From assembly GCA_964036275.1 (NCBI GenBank), contig OZ038433.1, forward strand, positions 558,001-622,000: a stretch of 64,000 nt of DNA, given 5' to 3'. Below, one piece after another: positions 50,620 through 63,906 of the stretch. The notes under the pieces are model-generated. The model did not search any database. It had not been told where the DNA came from and saw nothing but the letters and a program-made list of their open reading frames with translations. Position numbers and translations under genes: made by a program. The first letter of the stretch is position 1. Each line of letters opens with the position of its first letter. This DNA is from Litoditis marina (lineage: Eukaryota; Nematoda; Chromadorea; Rhabditida; Rhabditidae).

Positions 50620-52721
50620 ATGGGCGGAGTCTTTCGATTCAACGCTATGAACAAGGCCGAAAAGTGAGTCTATTGTGTCTCTATTTCACATATTATGCAT
50701 ATTTTTACGCACTCTGAAAAGACCGATAGAAATATCACGATTCATGAGAAGCGCGCGACACAGCTCAGGAACTGAGAACGTGTAACAGAGAGTTGATAAG
50801 CAGAGGATTGTAGAGGGTGCAACGTGATAGCTGTTCTCAGGGCCGTATGCATGAAACATCCCGGGGCCGGGTCGGGATGCTATCCCGAGCTCGATTCGGC
50901 TACTTCCCGGCCGATTGAGGTCGGGATCCCATCCCAACCCGGCTCGGGATGTTGCTTGTATGCGGCCTCTGCTGGACTATACTCTCTTCAAAGAATATTC
51001 CTGTTCTTGATATCTCTCTTATAGTGCACCACGATACATTTTAAGCCCAACCGGTTATAGCAACGTTTTGGTTCGTCTTCATCTGATTTTGACAATATCC
51101 ATCTCATAGTTCGTTATCATTAGCACATTCGGACTCCCAGACAACAATTTCTTACTTACTTTCTCACTGTGACTAGGTTCAGTAATGAAAAACGGGTTTG
51201 ACAAAAAAGTCAAATTGAACAAGGCAGAGTGTGGAGTGTTTTGTCTTGCAACTACCGTAATCCTTTCATAACTGCTCTTATTTTCAAAAACCGAATCAAA
51301 AAATAAGAGAATCCTTTCAAAACTGCTCTTATTCTTTACTCATGAAGATTTTGCGCTTAAAGGCTGCAAAGTTCATTTGGCTATTTTTTGTAAGTCACTC
51401 TTGCGAAAGTTCTTCTACATTCTCACCCATTTGGTGAGGATCTTGCGAATATGATTTGTCTCAACTTGGAACCATACTGTACCTTTATTACAAACTCAAA
51501 CATACTCATCAACTTGTGATTGGTAACAAACAAAAGTTCATATTCATTTTTTTCGGCTTAATACACATGCAATAATACAAACGTATAATTAAAAGTTTTT
51601 CTAATTCTGTTACACGAAAAAAAGTAACTGGAAATTCCAAATTCAAAACAGGTCAAGCAGTTAGTATTCTAGTTGATGATAATCATGAATATTTCGCGCT
51701 GAAAGGCGGCAAAAATCACAAACAATCAATATAAATATTTTCCTAAATAAGTTTTCTTACACAACTAGTTGTATTTCCAGAGAGGACTACCTAAAACTGG
51801 ACGCGCTGCCGCCCTCCAGCGACCACGTTCCGTGTGGCGACGGATTCGTGGCGGTTCGAGCCGCGCATCTGACCTGTCTTCGACAGTTGACGACGAACGA
51901 CCTGCTCCAGAAGGACGCCTACGGCGAGACGGTGCTCCATCAGGCGGCCAGACTCAAGAATCACGAGGCCGTCAAGTGAGTACTTCAGTTGCTCAATTGA
52001 GTATATATTGGCTTAAAAACTGTCTGTTGCATGTGTTTAGTCGTTTTCAATGAGAAGGTGAAATGGGTTTCGGATTCATGAACTCGATTCCAATAAGATC
52101 TCTGGAATTTGTAGTTGAAAATTTTTTTTTGAATGCTTTGAATATATTTTGCTTTTTTGTTACCCGCGTACACGGTGTATTGAAAAATCATGAATTAACA
52201 TTATCTTAAACAGTCTATTTTTACTTTGTGTTCCGCTCCTCATACCTAGACCAACATTATTGACTTTGTACTGCGCCGTTTGAAGGCGCGCACCCTCAAC
52301 GTTCCCACTTTTTTGTCCATATTTGCCATTCGCAGTTGACGTTGGATGTCAAAGAACGACATGACTGTCAATATTAAAGGGGGAACGAACCTCAGGGAAG
52401 GTGTTCACGTATTTCTGCGCACTTTGGGAAGAATAATGAAGGAATATTGATCTAAAAGACGTTTTTCTTAACTTCTTCCTGGTTATGATTTGTTCAAGCA
52501 TTTGTTCAATTCATGTCTTTTCTCTCATATTTTTATCCTCAATCTTCTTTTCTCTTGTTTTTCTCATTCCATCGCTCTTTCTCTGTCTTGCTGTCTCTCT
52601 CAAATCGTTCACAGTCTCTCATTCTCCTTTTTCTATCTCTATCTCTATTTCCTCTCTCTCTCTCTCCCTCTCTCCCTCTCTCTCACTCTCTCCCCCCTCT
52701 CTCTCTCCCCTCTCTCTCTCT

Positions 52722-52766
<45 letters not shown>

Positions 52767-55700
52767 CCCTCTATCTAAACCATTCCAGTCTCTCCGTTTC
52801 CCTACTTTTTGCTCCAAACCGAAGGTGTCTGCTGTCCAGTTGGACCATCTCACATTTCATTCTATTTATTCTCTTCAAGTGCCCCGAGGCAATCATCTTT
52901 TCTCGGCTAGTCTGCGTCTCTCTTCCTGCCCCTCTATTTATTCATGCCTCACACTCCATTCTCTCTGACGAAACTGGGAGAGGTCAAAAAGTGATGAACG
53001 TTTTGAACTCACTCCAAATCGAATCAAATCAAAATCTATTCAATAGTCAAATCAAAATCTATTCAAATGCCATAATAAATCGACAGTTGTACCATTTTGA
53101 AAGCTACTCAGTAAACTGCAAAACTCTGGCAAAACGGTTGATGAGTAAAATGGGAATATAGTCTGAATACAAATTCGAACAGACCTAATTTTTTTCGAAT
53201 ATTCTGACATTTCTACTCTCTCAGCTTGGTTCTCTACATGGCAACCGCGTATTTTGCTTCCGTTCAGTTGATAGTTCCCACAATCCAGTACCAAACAAAG
53301 GTCAAAGGGGAACAAGTACAGAGCTCATTTCAAGATCATGAGCCCCCCTTGTTGCAGGTATATTTGTGAGAAGGTGCCTTCGTTGAAGGAAGTTCCCTCC
53401 CAGAACTCGGAGGTTCCCGCCCATATTTCTGCGGCCGTCGGCGACCTCAGAACACTCGAAATACTTCTGGGAGACTCCCTCAGAAATGCTATGAAATCCG
53501 CCCTTCATAGGTGAGAAAATGCTGAGAAGTGGAAAAGATAATTATATCCTTCATTCCAAACGGTCGTAAATGTGTATAGTATGCAACTCATGTTTATCAT
53601 ATATTCGAACACCAAAGTTTTATACTCGTCTGTTATTTTACAAGGACGAAAAAACTTGAAAAACATTCGTACATGGCCGAATGAATTATCCCACAGAACT
53701 CTCTATTGTTAATATTCCAACCCTTTACGTACCTGAAATTTCACGACTCTGTACCTAAAGAAAAGTCAAGAAGAAATAAACGAGTGACGTACCACTACCT
53801 AAAAACGTAATCTTTTTTTTGTCAGGGACCTGAACGGTACCTCCGTGTTGATGGCTTCCGTGGCCCGCGGAGACAACAACATGGCCTTCTGGCTGCTGAA
53901 GCGGTTCGGAAAGGCCCTCGCGGTATTGCCCAACCATGCCGGCATGCTGCCATTACATGTGGCCGCCGCACAAGGTAATTTTCGTGGTTTATTGAGTTTT
54001 TTTGTTGGATCTCTCTTTAGTATGCGATTTTGCGAATACTAGAATCTATTTATTCTGACGGCAAAAACGTCTCAAACCCGAATGGGCAGCGAACTCGGAC
54101 AAATTGACTTCTGAAACTTATTATATGACCGTTAATTGACAAAAATGGTGGTGGTGTCATGGAGTGAGAATGAAATTGGACAAAATGGTGTAAATTGTGC
54201 GAATATAACCACCTTCATTGTACAGGAAATGTGGAATTCATTCGATCTGCCGTCAAATTCGACAGCCAAATGGTGAACGCCCGGGATGAGTTCGGTGAGT
54301 TTTGATGGCAACTAACAAAACTCTGCGTACTGTTAGGCCAGAAATGCCCATGTCATTTCGACCTAGAGCAACATTGCACCAGAATGCCCCGCCAACCGTT
54401 TTCTGACAAAGACGGACGATTATGTGGCCAAATCCCAACGCTTCATTCCATTAAACTGCAATACATTTTTCAATTGCAGTTTAAAGGACCGTTGACATTG
54501 GTCCACATAATCGGCCTGCTTTAAACAAAAACAAAAAAACTTCATATCCTTCTTGTATTTTTTCTGTGTATTGCTGTCTGTCAATAAACCTCACAACGCT
54601 TGACTCATAAAGCTGTCGGCCCTTACTTCGATGATAATCCTATTCCAGGCTGTACCCCTTGTGTGTATGCCGTGCAGGCCGGCTGTCTAAGTACTGTCCG
54701 CTACTTGGTTGAGACTGCAAGAAGCGAAATGGGATCTGTCAGCAATAGAGGTATACTACACTGAGTAAACACAAGCTATGAAATGCTATGAAAGTAGTGT
54801 TTTCAACTTTATTAGAACTGTATGTTCATGTAAATTACTCATTTGTTTCCCATTTTCATAAAGTGCACTTTTTTCCCTCTGCAGATAAGAAACATGTAGA
54901 ATTATATTTGGGGTCCAACTTCTTTAACCACAGTTAGGATTGGTACTAAGCATATTATATTCGTCGTTTGATAATATTATGCATATTATGCATCACATAA
55001 CATAGCATAAACGCTGCGTCAAACTACAATACAGCTAAACAAAACAACACTTCACTTGAACATCTTCTCTTGATTCGTGTGTGTGTTGTAAATGTTCATA
55101 TAACCATAGTAGTAGTCCTCAACAGAAGTTATTATCAACTTTTGCTTGTGCCATGTTTTCAACCCTTACTATATCAAACTATCGGACAGTGTTCCTAAAA
55201 AGTTTGTAACTTCGCTAATGAACATCCTTCTGAATACCCGAAAGCGCACTGTAATATATTACAGATCGATGTTAAAATGGTAACATGTTTTTTGAAACAG
55301 ATAAGATTCGACTGAGTTAGTTATTTATTCACGTGACAATTATCAACGAAATCATGATTCAGGCCAATCCCTGCTGCACATCGCGTGTCTATGTGGTCAC
55401 GAGCACGTCGCGCGGTGGATTCTGAATCGGACAGGAAATGACGCTATTCTGTGGACAACGAACGACCGAGCGAACGCTGTTCACTGCGCTGCATGTAGGC
55501 TATAAGTCGATTCCGGTATTTTAATTATGTCAAATTAGATGTGAGAATATGTTACACATTCGGGAAAATACCACAGGCTAGGTCTTATGTTACCTCCTAA
55601 TATAGAATAGAATAGATTTATTCGCGATTCAACACGTGACTTCCGATTGGAGAAATAAAAGAAGAAAAATTTAGACAATGAAAAGGATATTGTGACCCTG

Positions 55701-58700
55701 TTACGCGCTCCGAATGATTGATGCCTCATATCGAACGGTGATTGTACCTGTTTTGTAGGAAAATAGTAATTATGGAACCTTTTTGGGATAAGAGTCAGCT
55801 TATGTAAATATTCTCATTCGTGGTCAAAATCTCTTGAAGGGGTTATTTGAACAGAAGCTGTCAAGCCGTAACGATTAGCCAAATAATCACATATTTTAGT
55901 TGTTCTGAGTTCTCAATGGTACACGTGTTTCAATGTCTGAGTCTCTTCTGAATACCCCGATGTTGCAGTCTGTGGTTCGGTGGCCTGCTTGGACCTCCTG
56001 CTCTCGTCCTTCTCGCGGCGGAAGCGTCGCACGGTGCTCGCATCGCGCGACAGTCGCGGCAACACCCCGCTGCACCTCGCGGCAATCAATAATCATCTGG
56101 ACGCTGCACTTTACATGGTGAGTTTTTTTGTATTACTTTCGAGATATCTATTACAAGATGGTACAAAAGGCTCACGACCAACAAGAAAATGACCACATCT
56201 TATGTGTAGTTTGAACTCGATACACGCCACAATTCTCGAATTTTGACCGAAATCCAACGGGATCAAACTACAAACACAGCGGGACCAAAAATCAGCCACG
56301 CCGTAAAAGTGTGTTTTGGAGATCGCACTGATTCAACTCAACTGAACTTGTTATCAAAGAAAGCGTAGCTCACTTCTGAGCACCGTCGCGTGTACAGTTT
56401 TCACCACGGGAGGTGAAAAATATGGTTTTCGCTATAAATTTTAAAAAAAAACAATATATTTTAGCTCGATTTTCAGTTGGACAACCACGCCGACCCGACG
56501 CTGGTGAACGCCTCAGGGCATTCTGCTCAGGGCGTGGCGACGTTGAGGGGACATCGACAGATGGTCGACCTGTTGGCCGGATATAACGGTGGGTGAGGGG
56601 TGAGGGGTGGTCGACAGAATAACCGAGGTGATAGACCGCTATCACGTACTTGTAAACAAGACGTGAAGTAAACTTTCCGTCATAAACTTTCATATTCACC
56701 ACGCCATCGCAAGGTACACCACAAGGTGCAATTTGTACTGAAACACTAAGTTTACGATCTCCAATCTCCATGCATTCTTACCGTGACGCGGGCACAACTA
56801 CGATGGCAAAGTTCGAAATGTGTCCATTTCTCGGTCACTTTGAATAATGGTGAAAAATAAAAAAAATTAATATCTCTGAGAATGCGAAAGATCAAGCTAT
56901 AGTTTTATTGACACAATGAAGAAACTGGGACGAACAGCTGTGACTGATATACAAACATCACGTGGGAACTGATTACAGGTAAAAAGAAGGGAAAGAAGGG
57001 TCAGCCGCGTGAGGTCATCAAGGACTACAGTCCCTCCGGCTACTCCACCTCTCCCGCCGGTCAATCGGGGATCGCGTCGCCGCGCGCGGCAACAATCTCG
57101 CCGCGCGACCTCAGCTCGGGCTACTCCTCCGCGGCCGAAATGTACGGCGAATCGATGTGAGCAATGGTTCATTTCGTTCTCTAACGACTTTTGTAGTTTT
57201 GTCCACGGTTACTGTAGCATTTTTCCCTATGTGTCGCCATTCACTAAGTCAGGACTGAATTTAAGGTTCACAACTGCGAAATCAGGAGGGAACGAATCAC
57301 AACTCGTGAATGTCAATAAAACTGAGCACCTAGGATCCAAGATGTTGAGATGATGAGGAACCAGTGATGAAGCAGATTAAAGATGTGCTGATAAACAGAT
57401 GACATTTTCAAGTAGTTTGAAAACCTATACCGTTCTGATGTAGTCTGAGTCGGACCTTATTTATACAAGTGGTACGATACCTCCAGGCCAATTCGATAAC
57501 TATTATAATTATATTATACGACAACCCTCTGATTGGTCTACGTTGTTAGTCAATTGCATAGTCACGTGAAACATGTTAAACACAGCAGAACTCAGAAACT
57601 TGCAATGACAAAGCGCACAACTCCTCATTAGAATGCCAACTTTACGTGACTATTCAATTTACTTCTAATATATACCTTACTGTTTCAGAGCAGACATGTC
57701 GTATGTAATTAGCTAATAATGCGTGAGTTTTGCTACTAATCTAGTAATGTCTGCAAAGGAGGTATAATCCGTACAAAATGATGTGGCAGATTGTGTAATG
57801 GCATTTTTTCGACTACTGACGCGGTTCTCCTGCAACTATGGCCCTGTTTATCTCGAAATAGAGAACAATCTGGTCGTCTGAAACGCGAAAACGTTGATGT
57901 GATGTTGGGAGCGAGCAATGAACATCTGTTTCTGCACGGTAGAAAATGAAGTCACTTTATCAGTCGCTAGACATACGTTACCACGGTGTAGTATCGGTTC
58001 TATACGAGCAACATAATTGCGAATCAAACCTTCATTTAGCAAAATGTACCAGTTGTGGCAACATTTTTCTTGATTAGCTTAGTCTCATGTCTCCGGGCGT
58101 TATGCCCCCCAGACAAGGTCAGTCTCGTGCGAGAAAACTAGCTATACTGTTAGTCAATTGCACAGTTACGTGAGAGATGTGAAACACAGCAGAACTTATA
58201 GACGTGACAGAGTGCGCGATGTTTCATTAGAATGCTCACTTTACGTGACTATTCAATGGACTACTAGTATGAAGCTAGCCGGAATAGGAATCTTTTGAGA
58301 GAGTGCGCAGAAACGGAGACGTAGACATTGCAACCTACGGGTGCGTCCGCTGGAATTGGTCGGAATCTTCATCTCACCTTAGAGAGAGTCCGAACAAGGG
58401 AAATTCGAATAAAGTGTAGGTGAATGCTATATGTAACCGGTTTTTTCTGTTAACATTACCGGGTTTTGGTTACCTTTCTATCCTCAGTAGGTAACCGGTT
58501 GGTTACTTGAAATGAAAACCGGTTACCTGTTTTTCTGACGCGAAATGTGGTTTTTACCTTCAGTTTGTACAGTAACCGGATTTTAGTTTTAGATCACCTA
58601 CCGCGTACCTGTCAGGTAACCTGAAAAATGGTTACCAAAAACCCCGGTTACATGTATCAAAGTGCACTTGATTCAGAAGCAGTGGAATGGCGGTGGAGAG

Positions 58701-59500
58701 ACATCGAATGCGTTTCGTGGAGGATGGCTCGGATGGGTTAAAGGACTGTGCCGCGCAGACGGACAACGATCATCTCAGGGACCAAACTAAGGTAAACATT
58801 AAGGTTAAGGTAAACAATAAAAAGAAAACTGAAGCCAGGGCCAATGCGAGCTTACAAATCACAGGAAAATAGATTTTTTTTCTGAAACGTGTCACGGTTT
58901 CTTGAGATTCGACCGAGCGCGAAATGGTTTTCACCACAATACTGTTAGAGAGCTAAGTTCTCCTACGCTCAACTTATGGAGTCTAATAGGGTTGTTAAAG
59001 CCAAACTCGAATTTCGAAGAAACTCGAAATAACTCGAAATTTCGAGTTAAACTCGAAAAACTCGGATTTTTATGAACCACAAGAAACTCGAACTCAAAAA
59101 ACTCGAAATTTCCGAAACTCGAAAAACTCGAATTTTTCAACTCGATTAACAACCCTAGAGTCTAGTGATCTTCCTGTAGTTTGTAGTATGAAGCGAGGCA
59201 CCCTCCAAGTAAAACACAGGTAAATCTCGCAATTGTTGTCAAACATGTAAATGTCGCAAACCCTTTCGTTGGTTTCTGCGATCTGTCATGCAGGGTGTTG
59301 CGACATTGTTCACATGAAATACTACACATTTGCGAGCAGTTTGCTACGAGCAGGGCACACTGTGTTCAAAGTTTCATCTGTGTCTTCAGCTATTGGACGA
59401 CGCGTTGTGGGAAGGACTGGGACTATCGGCAGTGGAGCAGATCGATCGAGTTCTCGAGGAGATTTCGATACACGAACTCAGTCCCATTCCGTCGCTCTAG
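50620..59500 (+). CDS. Ankyrin-repeat protein, 12 exons
   Basis: Exons: 50620-50663, 51781-51975, 53358-53510, 53826-53974, 54226-54294, 54649-54750, 55363-55494, 55969-56117, 56477-56588, 56979-57156, 58677-58791 and 59390-59500. All phases agree, giving 502 residues. About nine ankyrin-like repeats lie between residues 60 and 367, the clearest being GETVLHQAARLKNHEAVK, AGMLPLHVAAAQGNVEFIR, GQSLLHIACLCGHEHVARWI and RGNTPLHLAAINNHLDAALY. A lysine cluster (KKKGKKG) and a Ser/Pro-rich stretch follow, then a helical C-terminus (LLDDALWEGLGLSAVEQIDR). Ankyrin repeats mediate protein binding; the partner is unknown. An apparent stop at 57158-57160 is bypassed because ATCGAT|GTGAGC is a good donor and two further in-phase exons follow. 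The start is the first ATG of exon 1; an upstream exon is possible because the frame is open 5' of it. I cannot assign a family such as espin or synphilin with confidence. Confidence 0.8.
50860..50965. repeat. GC-rich palindromic repeat with TCGGGATGC motifs
   Basis: GCATGAAACATCCCGGG at the left faces CTCGGGATGTTGCTTGTATGC at the right. The interior contains GGTCGGGAT and ATCCCGAGC in both orientations. It lies in intron 1 of the ankyrin gene. Confidence 0.6.
52645..52765. repeat. (CT)n microsatellite with CCC interruptions
   Basis: About 110 bases of CT units broken by CCCC/CCCCC. Long Leu/Ser-rich reading frames across it are low-complexity artefacts in intron 2 of the ankyrin gene. Confidence 0.95.
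54407..54525. repeat. Foldback MITE, GGACGATTATGTGG family
   Basis: GACGGACGATTATGTGGCCA at the left and TGGTCCACATAATCGGCCTG at the right, with inner arms TTAAACTGCAATACATTTTT against TTGCAGTTTAAAGGACC, in intron 5 of the ankyrin gene. Confidence 0.8.
57546..57663. repeat. 120-bp MITE (copy 2)
   Basis: AGTCAATTGCATAGTCACGT at the left is roughly mirrored by ACGTGACTATTCAATTTACT at the right. The interior GCAGAACTCAGAAACTTGC and CCTCATTAGAATGCC match the copies at 4099, 58148 and 60912. Confidence 0.75.
58148..58263. repeat. 120-bp MITE (copy 3)
   Basis: TTAGTCAATTGCACAGTTAC at the left and TTTACGTGACTATTCAATGG at the right, with GCAGAACTTATAGACGTG inside. It is about 0.5 kb from copy 2 and in the same orientation. 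Confidence 0.75.
58431..58660. repeat. GTAACCGG-rich repeat (copy 2)
   Basis: ATGTAACCGGTTTTTTCTG, CAGTAGGTAACCGGTTGGT, GAAATGTGGTTTTTACCTTCAG and CCCCGGTTACATGTAT. The ends are inverted (ATGTAACCGG against CCGGTTACAT), so this is a fuller MITE copy than 13657-13830. It ends about 20 bases before exon 11 of the ankyrin gene. Confidence 0.7.
58987..59157. mobile_element. Minisatellite-bearing element with TAGGGTTGTTAA inverted ends (171 bp)
   Basis: The left end TAGGGTTGTTAAAGCC and right end CTCGATTAACAACCCTA enclose AACTCGAAA-type units. It is the shortest complete copy of the family, in the last intron of the ankyrin gene. Confidence 0.8.
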
Positions 59501-60911
59501 GACCAAATATAAATACCGTACTCAGCTGAGGTTACTGTAACGGTATACTGACATGTTAGAGCATTCCGGCACCTTCATATCATTCTGCGTCTTTATGTTT
59601 TGCACACTAGTTTGTGACACTTATTTTTGACGGGAGCAGAGAAAGAGAATACGTTTGAGGAGAAGCAGTTTGGGCTGAAAAGTTCGGGAGGCTCATGAGT
59701 ACGGCCTCTGCTGGTTGACTCGATCATCGCCTTTTTTCGTGTTCAACTCAGTCTGCTTTTTCATGAAATATTTTTGTATTAAAGTAACAACTAACAAAAA
59801 TTAGAGAACTCGCGAATTGGTAACACATTCACGTAACTCTAAGGAATTTTCATCAAAGTTGATTACCTGTGGTTGTTGTACGGTGTTCAGAACAAAGAAA
59901 AGGTCAATTCACAGGAACTTGTTAGTGTACACATATGACTTCTGACAGAAATTGTTGGATATTTTGTGAATAGACTATAAGTGTTGCATATTGTTCAATT
60001 GTTTTAGATTTTTGACATTGTTCATCTTGAATCAGAAATACTTATGATCTTTTGATCTCTAGTCTGTACAGTTATTCGCATAGCGAATTTCGTTCCAATT
60101 GTAAATTTAAATTCTGATCCCAATTAAAATTATCATCCTTACAAAATATTGTCTGTTGTCAGTGCGAAATAATTGCTCAAACCGAACAGGAACAAAGTTG
60201 TTTCCTCTTTTTTGTCGGAGAGACAGTGGAACGGAAACAGTGAAATTATCGTAGATTGATTTTTGACGCTTTCACTGAGCTTCCTTTTTATATTTTGGTT
60301 CATCCTATGTTCAGAATTACCAGTAACGTTCACGCAGTTCACTCCAGTTCATTCGTATTGAAGTTCATGGAAAAGAAACGCACAGCGTAGCAAAAAAATA
60401 TAATTGAAATAGCCTAAAAACACCATGTCACGTTCATGTTTTCCAGTTCGCTCTATGAATGGAGCATCTCCCATTGAGAGTAAAACTATTCTATGGCAGT
60501 TCAGATATTTGCACTCAAAAACAGCAAAAACCTCAACTGGCCAATTCAAGTGTAAGTGCAGTGCAAACGTTAGGTTCATTGAGTATTTTTATGTATCCTT
60601 TTCAACGGCATAAAAACGTTTCCCATACATCCAAAGGCTTAGAGGGAAGATAGTATTTTGCCATCGGGAAGGAAGGTCGGGAGAGTACACTTGTTCCCGT
60701 TGTTTCATGCACGAAGAAAACGAAGTCATTCGGTTGTGAACTACACAACACCTGATCTCGTCAATCGGTTCTAGAAAATGCACGGACGCGTGCATTCAAA
60801 ACGTTCATTTACGCATTTACCAGCCACCTCCGTACATGCTAATACACGGCGAATTTCGTCGATGAGCAATTATTGCGAGCACTCTTGATATGGTAATAGT
60901 TATACTAGAGG

Positions 60912-61022
60912 TAAATCGAATAGTTAAGTAAAGTGAGTATTCTAATGAGGCATCGTGCACTTTGTCATTGCGAGTTTCTGAGTTCTGCTGTGTTTAACAT
61001 GTTTCACGTAACTGTGCAATCG
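60912..61022. repeat. 120-bp MITE (copy 4, inverted)
   Basis: AAAGTGAGTATTCTAATGAGG, AGTTTCTGAGTTCTGCTGTG and TTTCACGTAACTGTGCAAT are the reverse complement of the copy at 57546. Confidence 0.75.
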
Positions 61023-61572
61023 CGCGCAGCGCGAAGCGCTGTGCGAGATTTGTCTTTGGTCCGGCTAATGCGCGCTTTCATTTTTTTAGTTCACTCTCAA
61101 AAAGGTCCAATTGTGCAAATCAGAACTTTTTATGATTTGCTGATTTTCTATGGTACATTTATAAGCTATGTTCAAAATTTGAACGAAATTGATTGAGTTT
61201 GAGCCGAGTTATGCGTTATGCGCTTCATGCAGACCGCCAACTTCCGTCGTGTGTGTGTGTGTCTGTGTGTGTTGGTGCGCACTCCTGGGAAATTTTTATG
61301 TGTGAACCGATTCGACTGAAAATTTGGGACACGATAGATATCCCACTCAAACCTTGGGGGCGCAAACTTTTTTTCGAAAAAAATCATTTTTCATCAAGTT
61401 ATAGGTCTTTGAAAATGTCTCTGCGTCTCTTCATTTCGTGCACTCTCTCGCCCTCTCTGTCGGGGTAAATCAAATTGCGTTATAACTCAGCTCAGTCCTA
61501 ACCAATTCAAGTAAAATTTGAAGTATGATACCACGACATGAACTGACATCGATTTAGATGTAAGTCTTCTAC

Positions 61573-62070
61573 TGATGACGTCATCGAGGATTCTGGAGCT
61601 CGGATGACGTCATTTTTGAAAAGTGCAAAGTTGACGTCACATATATTTTTAAATGATGGTAATATCTTAGAAAGGGTCAATTAACGGTGAAACTCAATCT
61701 AAGAGTGACGTATTCTGGGATTCTGGAGACCAGATGACGTCATTTTTGAAAAGTGCAAAGTTGACGTCACATATATTTTCAAATGCTGAAAATATCTTAA
61801 AATTGGTATATTAACGATAAAACTTTATCTAAATATGACTTATTCTGGAATTCAGAAGGCCAGATGACGTCAACTTTAAAAAAAATTGACGTGAAATATG
61901 TTTTCGAATGCTGGAAGTTTCTTAAAAATGGTCAATTCACGATGAAACTTCATTCAAACATGACGTATTCTGGGATTCTGAAGGGCAGATGAAGTAAGTT
62001 TCTAGAACTGCAATGTTGACGTCATATTTTTTTTCCGAATGATGGTAATACTTGACAAGTGGTTCATTAA
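61573..62070. repeat. Tandem array of a 125-130-bp unit containing TGACGTCA motifs
   Basis: GATGACGTCA(T/A) recurs at 61603, 61733 and 61863, with a decayed fourth unit near 61988. Each unit also has GTTGACGTCACATAT(A) about 25 bases later. Other conserved parts are TTCTGG(G/A)ATTCTGGAG and GGTCAATTAACGGTGAAAC. There are about 3.7 units, diverging towards the right. Confidence 0.85.
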
Positions 62071-62137
62071 GAAAACAATGTTATCTGCACCGTACAGATC
62101 AAACCACATACCTACGGCATGTATACAAAAAGAGAAA

Positions 62138-62667
62138 AATTCATGAAAAAGTGGGGGCCCAACGAATGTAAGATTTGTCTTCTGCTGTGCGCCCCTTAAA
62201 CAACTACTCTCAAATGGAACAGCTACTGCTACAAAAACCGAAAAATACTAATATACTCAAGTTTAACTGTTCATTACAAACATACAAAAGTCGTAAAATA
62301 TTTTCTCAAACCTGTAAACTAGAATCTACAAATCACAGATGTTAACTCAACGTACTCAATTATAGAGTTCCTGGTTTTTTACACAATGGTTGGCATTTTT
62401 GTCATTACTTCAATTCTAGGTGCTATAACGTTTGTCATATTATTCAAAAGTTGTGCTCTCTTTCGCAGCTGTGACTTGTAGATTCTAGTTTACAGGTTTG
62501 AGAAAATATTTTACGACTTTTGTATGTTTGTAATGAACAGTTAAACTTGAGTATATTAGTATTTTTCGGTTTTTGTAGCAGTAGCTGTTCCATTTGAGAG
62601 TAGTTGTCTAAGGGGCGCACAGCAGAAGACAAATCTTACATTCGTTGCCCCCACTTTTTCATGAATT
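62138..62667. repeat. Long palindrome, two 200-bp arms
   Basis: The arm 62138-62338 (AATTCATGAAAAAGTGGGGG ... AATCTACAAATCACAG) is nearly the exact reverse complement of 62469-62667, with a 130-bp spacer. The outer end resembles that of the 26851-27190 inverted repeat, so the two may be one foldback family. Confidence 0.85.
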
Positions 62668-63906
62668 GACTATAACTTCAGTCACAGAGTATAACTTCAG
62701 ACACCGAACTTTTTATCAATACGCTGTGGAGAAATTTTGAAAATCGGTCGGAAAAGAGTAATCAAAGTAGGAAGAGCTGATTTTTTGGCCAGTGAAAAAT
62801 GTCACCACAACTACTATATTTCCCACAGAAGTGGGTTCAATGCGTATGAATAGACATTGATTCACCGTAACGACATGATTATTCAACCTTTTCATGGGGA
62901 TAATGTTTTAGACACAATCGAACACACCTTTCACTCTTGTTGATCAAATGCATTTTCCCCACGAGCTCAGGGAAGGCCCCGCCCCCAAACCCCGCCCAGT
63001 GGAGCATACTAACTACCATTACCTGGACTAGATATCACACACAGTAGTTTCCAATTAGGCTTTTCTAAATGTACCGTATCTATACATTCATAGAAGATGT
63101 TCGTTGAAGCGTTTTTTCGGCGAAGTGATCTAGTCTTTTGCCTAATGATTAAAGTCGTGTCTCTTGTATCGGCCATCACGAGTTTTGCGAATAGAAAAAC
63201 TCGATCATACGAACGCGCGAATAACTGATTTCATGTTGTGAGACGAACGTGCTACAGGTTTCTGTTGAATTTTAGTCATTTTTCTCATTTTTGCTCGTTC
63301 TCTGTCAGTAGAAATACTTGCCCTTTTTAGAAGTTTCAAATCCTTCTCACACCTCTTCTCTATGGTATTTGTGTCAAATTCACAGAGAAAGTTTCTTTGG
63401 TAAAAACTACAAGGGGTAACAACACCCTATATGTAGTTTGATCAGCTTATACAGTAGAACTCAAAAACTAGGGTCTAAACACAATCAGATCAAACTACAA
63501 ACCACAAAAATGGAACAGAATTACACGTACGCGACCTAAGACTCAAAATAAACTTGAACATGAGATTCGGACTACTTTCACAGAGTATAGGAAATCGGCA
63601 AGCCTGTTCTAAATAACCTCATTGGCGTAAATTTTTGGCTTTCTCTTTTCCATAATGTTCCTTTTTTATCTCAATAACGACATTGTGGTGCTTCATCCCC
63701 TACAAGTTTAGATCTCGTCATTGTTACAAACTGATGTAGGTCTCAATGTTCACCAAGTTAGTCCGTCAAGATTCTCTAATTCGTATATTTTTGTAACAGC
63801 TGCATGTTTGAATTTTGTCAATTTTTAATTATTTTGTGAGTGAGTGTATCGGTTCACAAATTAATTTTTCTGTGTAAATGCTCAGAAAAGGTTGGAAAAC
63901 TTCAAA

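Larger units (their letters stand above)
59501..63906. other. Repeat-rich intergenic region between the ankyrin gene and the last gene
   Basis: I find no supported exon. It holds an inverted copy of the 120-bp MITE (60912-61022), a GCGCGCAGCGCGAAGCGCTG hairpin-like block (about 61018) related to one near 32300, a (GT)n-rich stretch at 61249-61272, the TGACGTCA tandem array, the long palindrome and a TGTAGTTTGATC hairpin (63429-63505). The stretch 59500-60900 shows nothing I can name. Confidence 0.5.

Noticed and set aside
52485..53161. Leu/Ser-rich open frames up to 223 codons
   Set aside because: Low-complexity translation of a (CT)n microsatellite in an ankyrin-gene intron.
61193..61468. 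91-codon plus-strand frame
   Set aside because: It runs through a (GT)n tract and repeat sequence, with no splice or family evidence.
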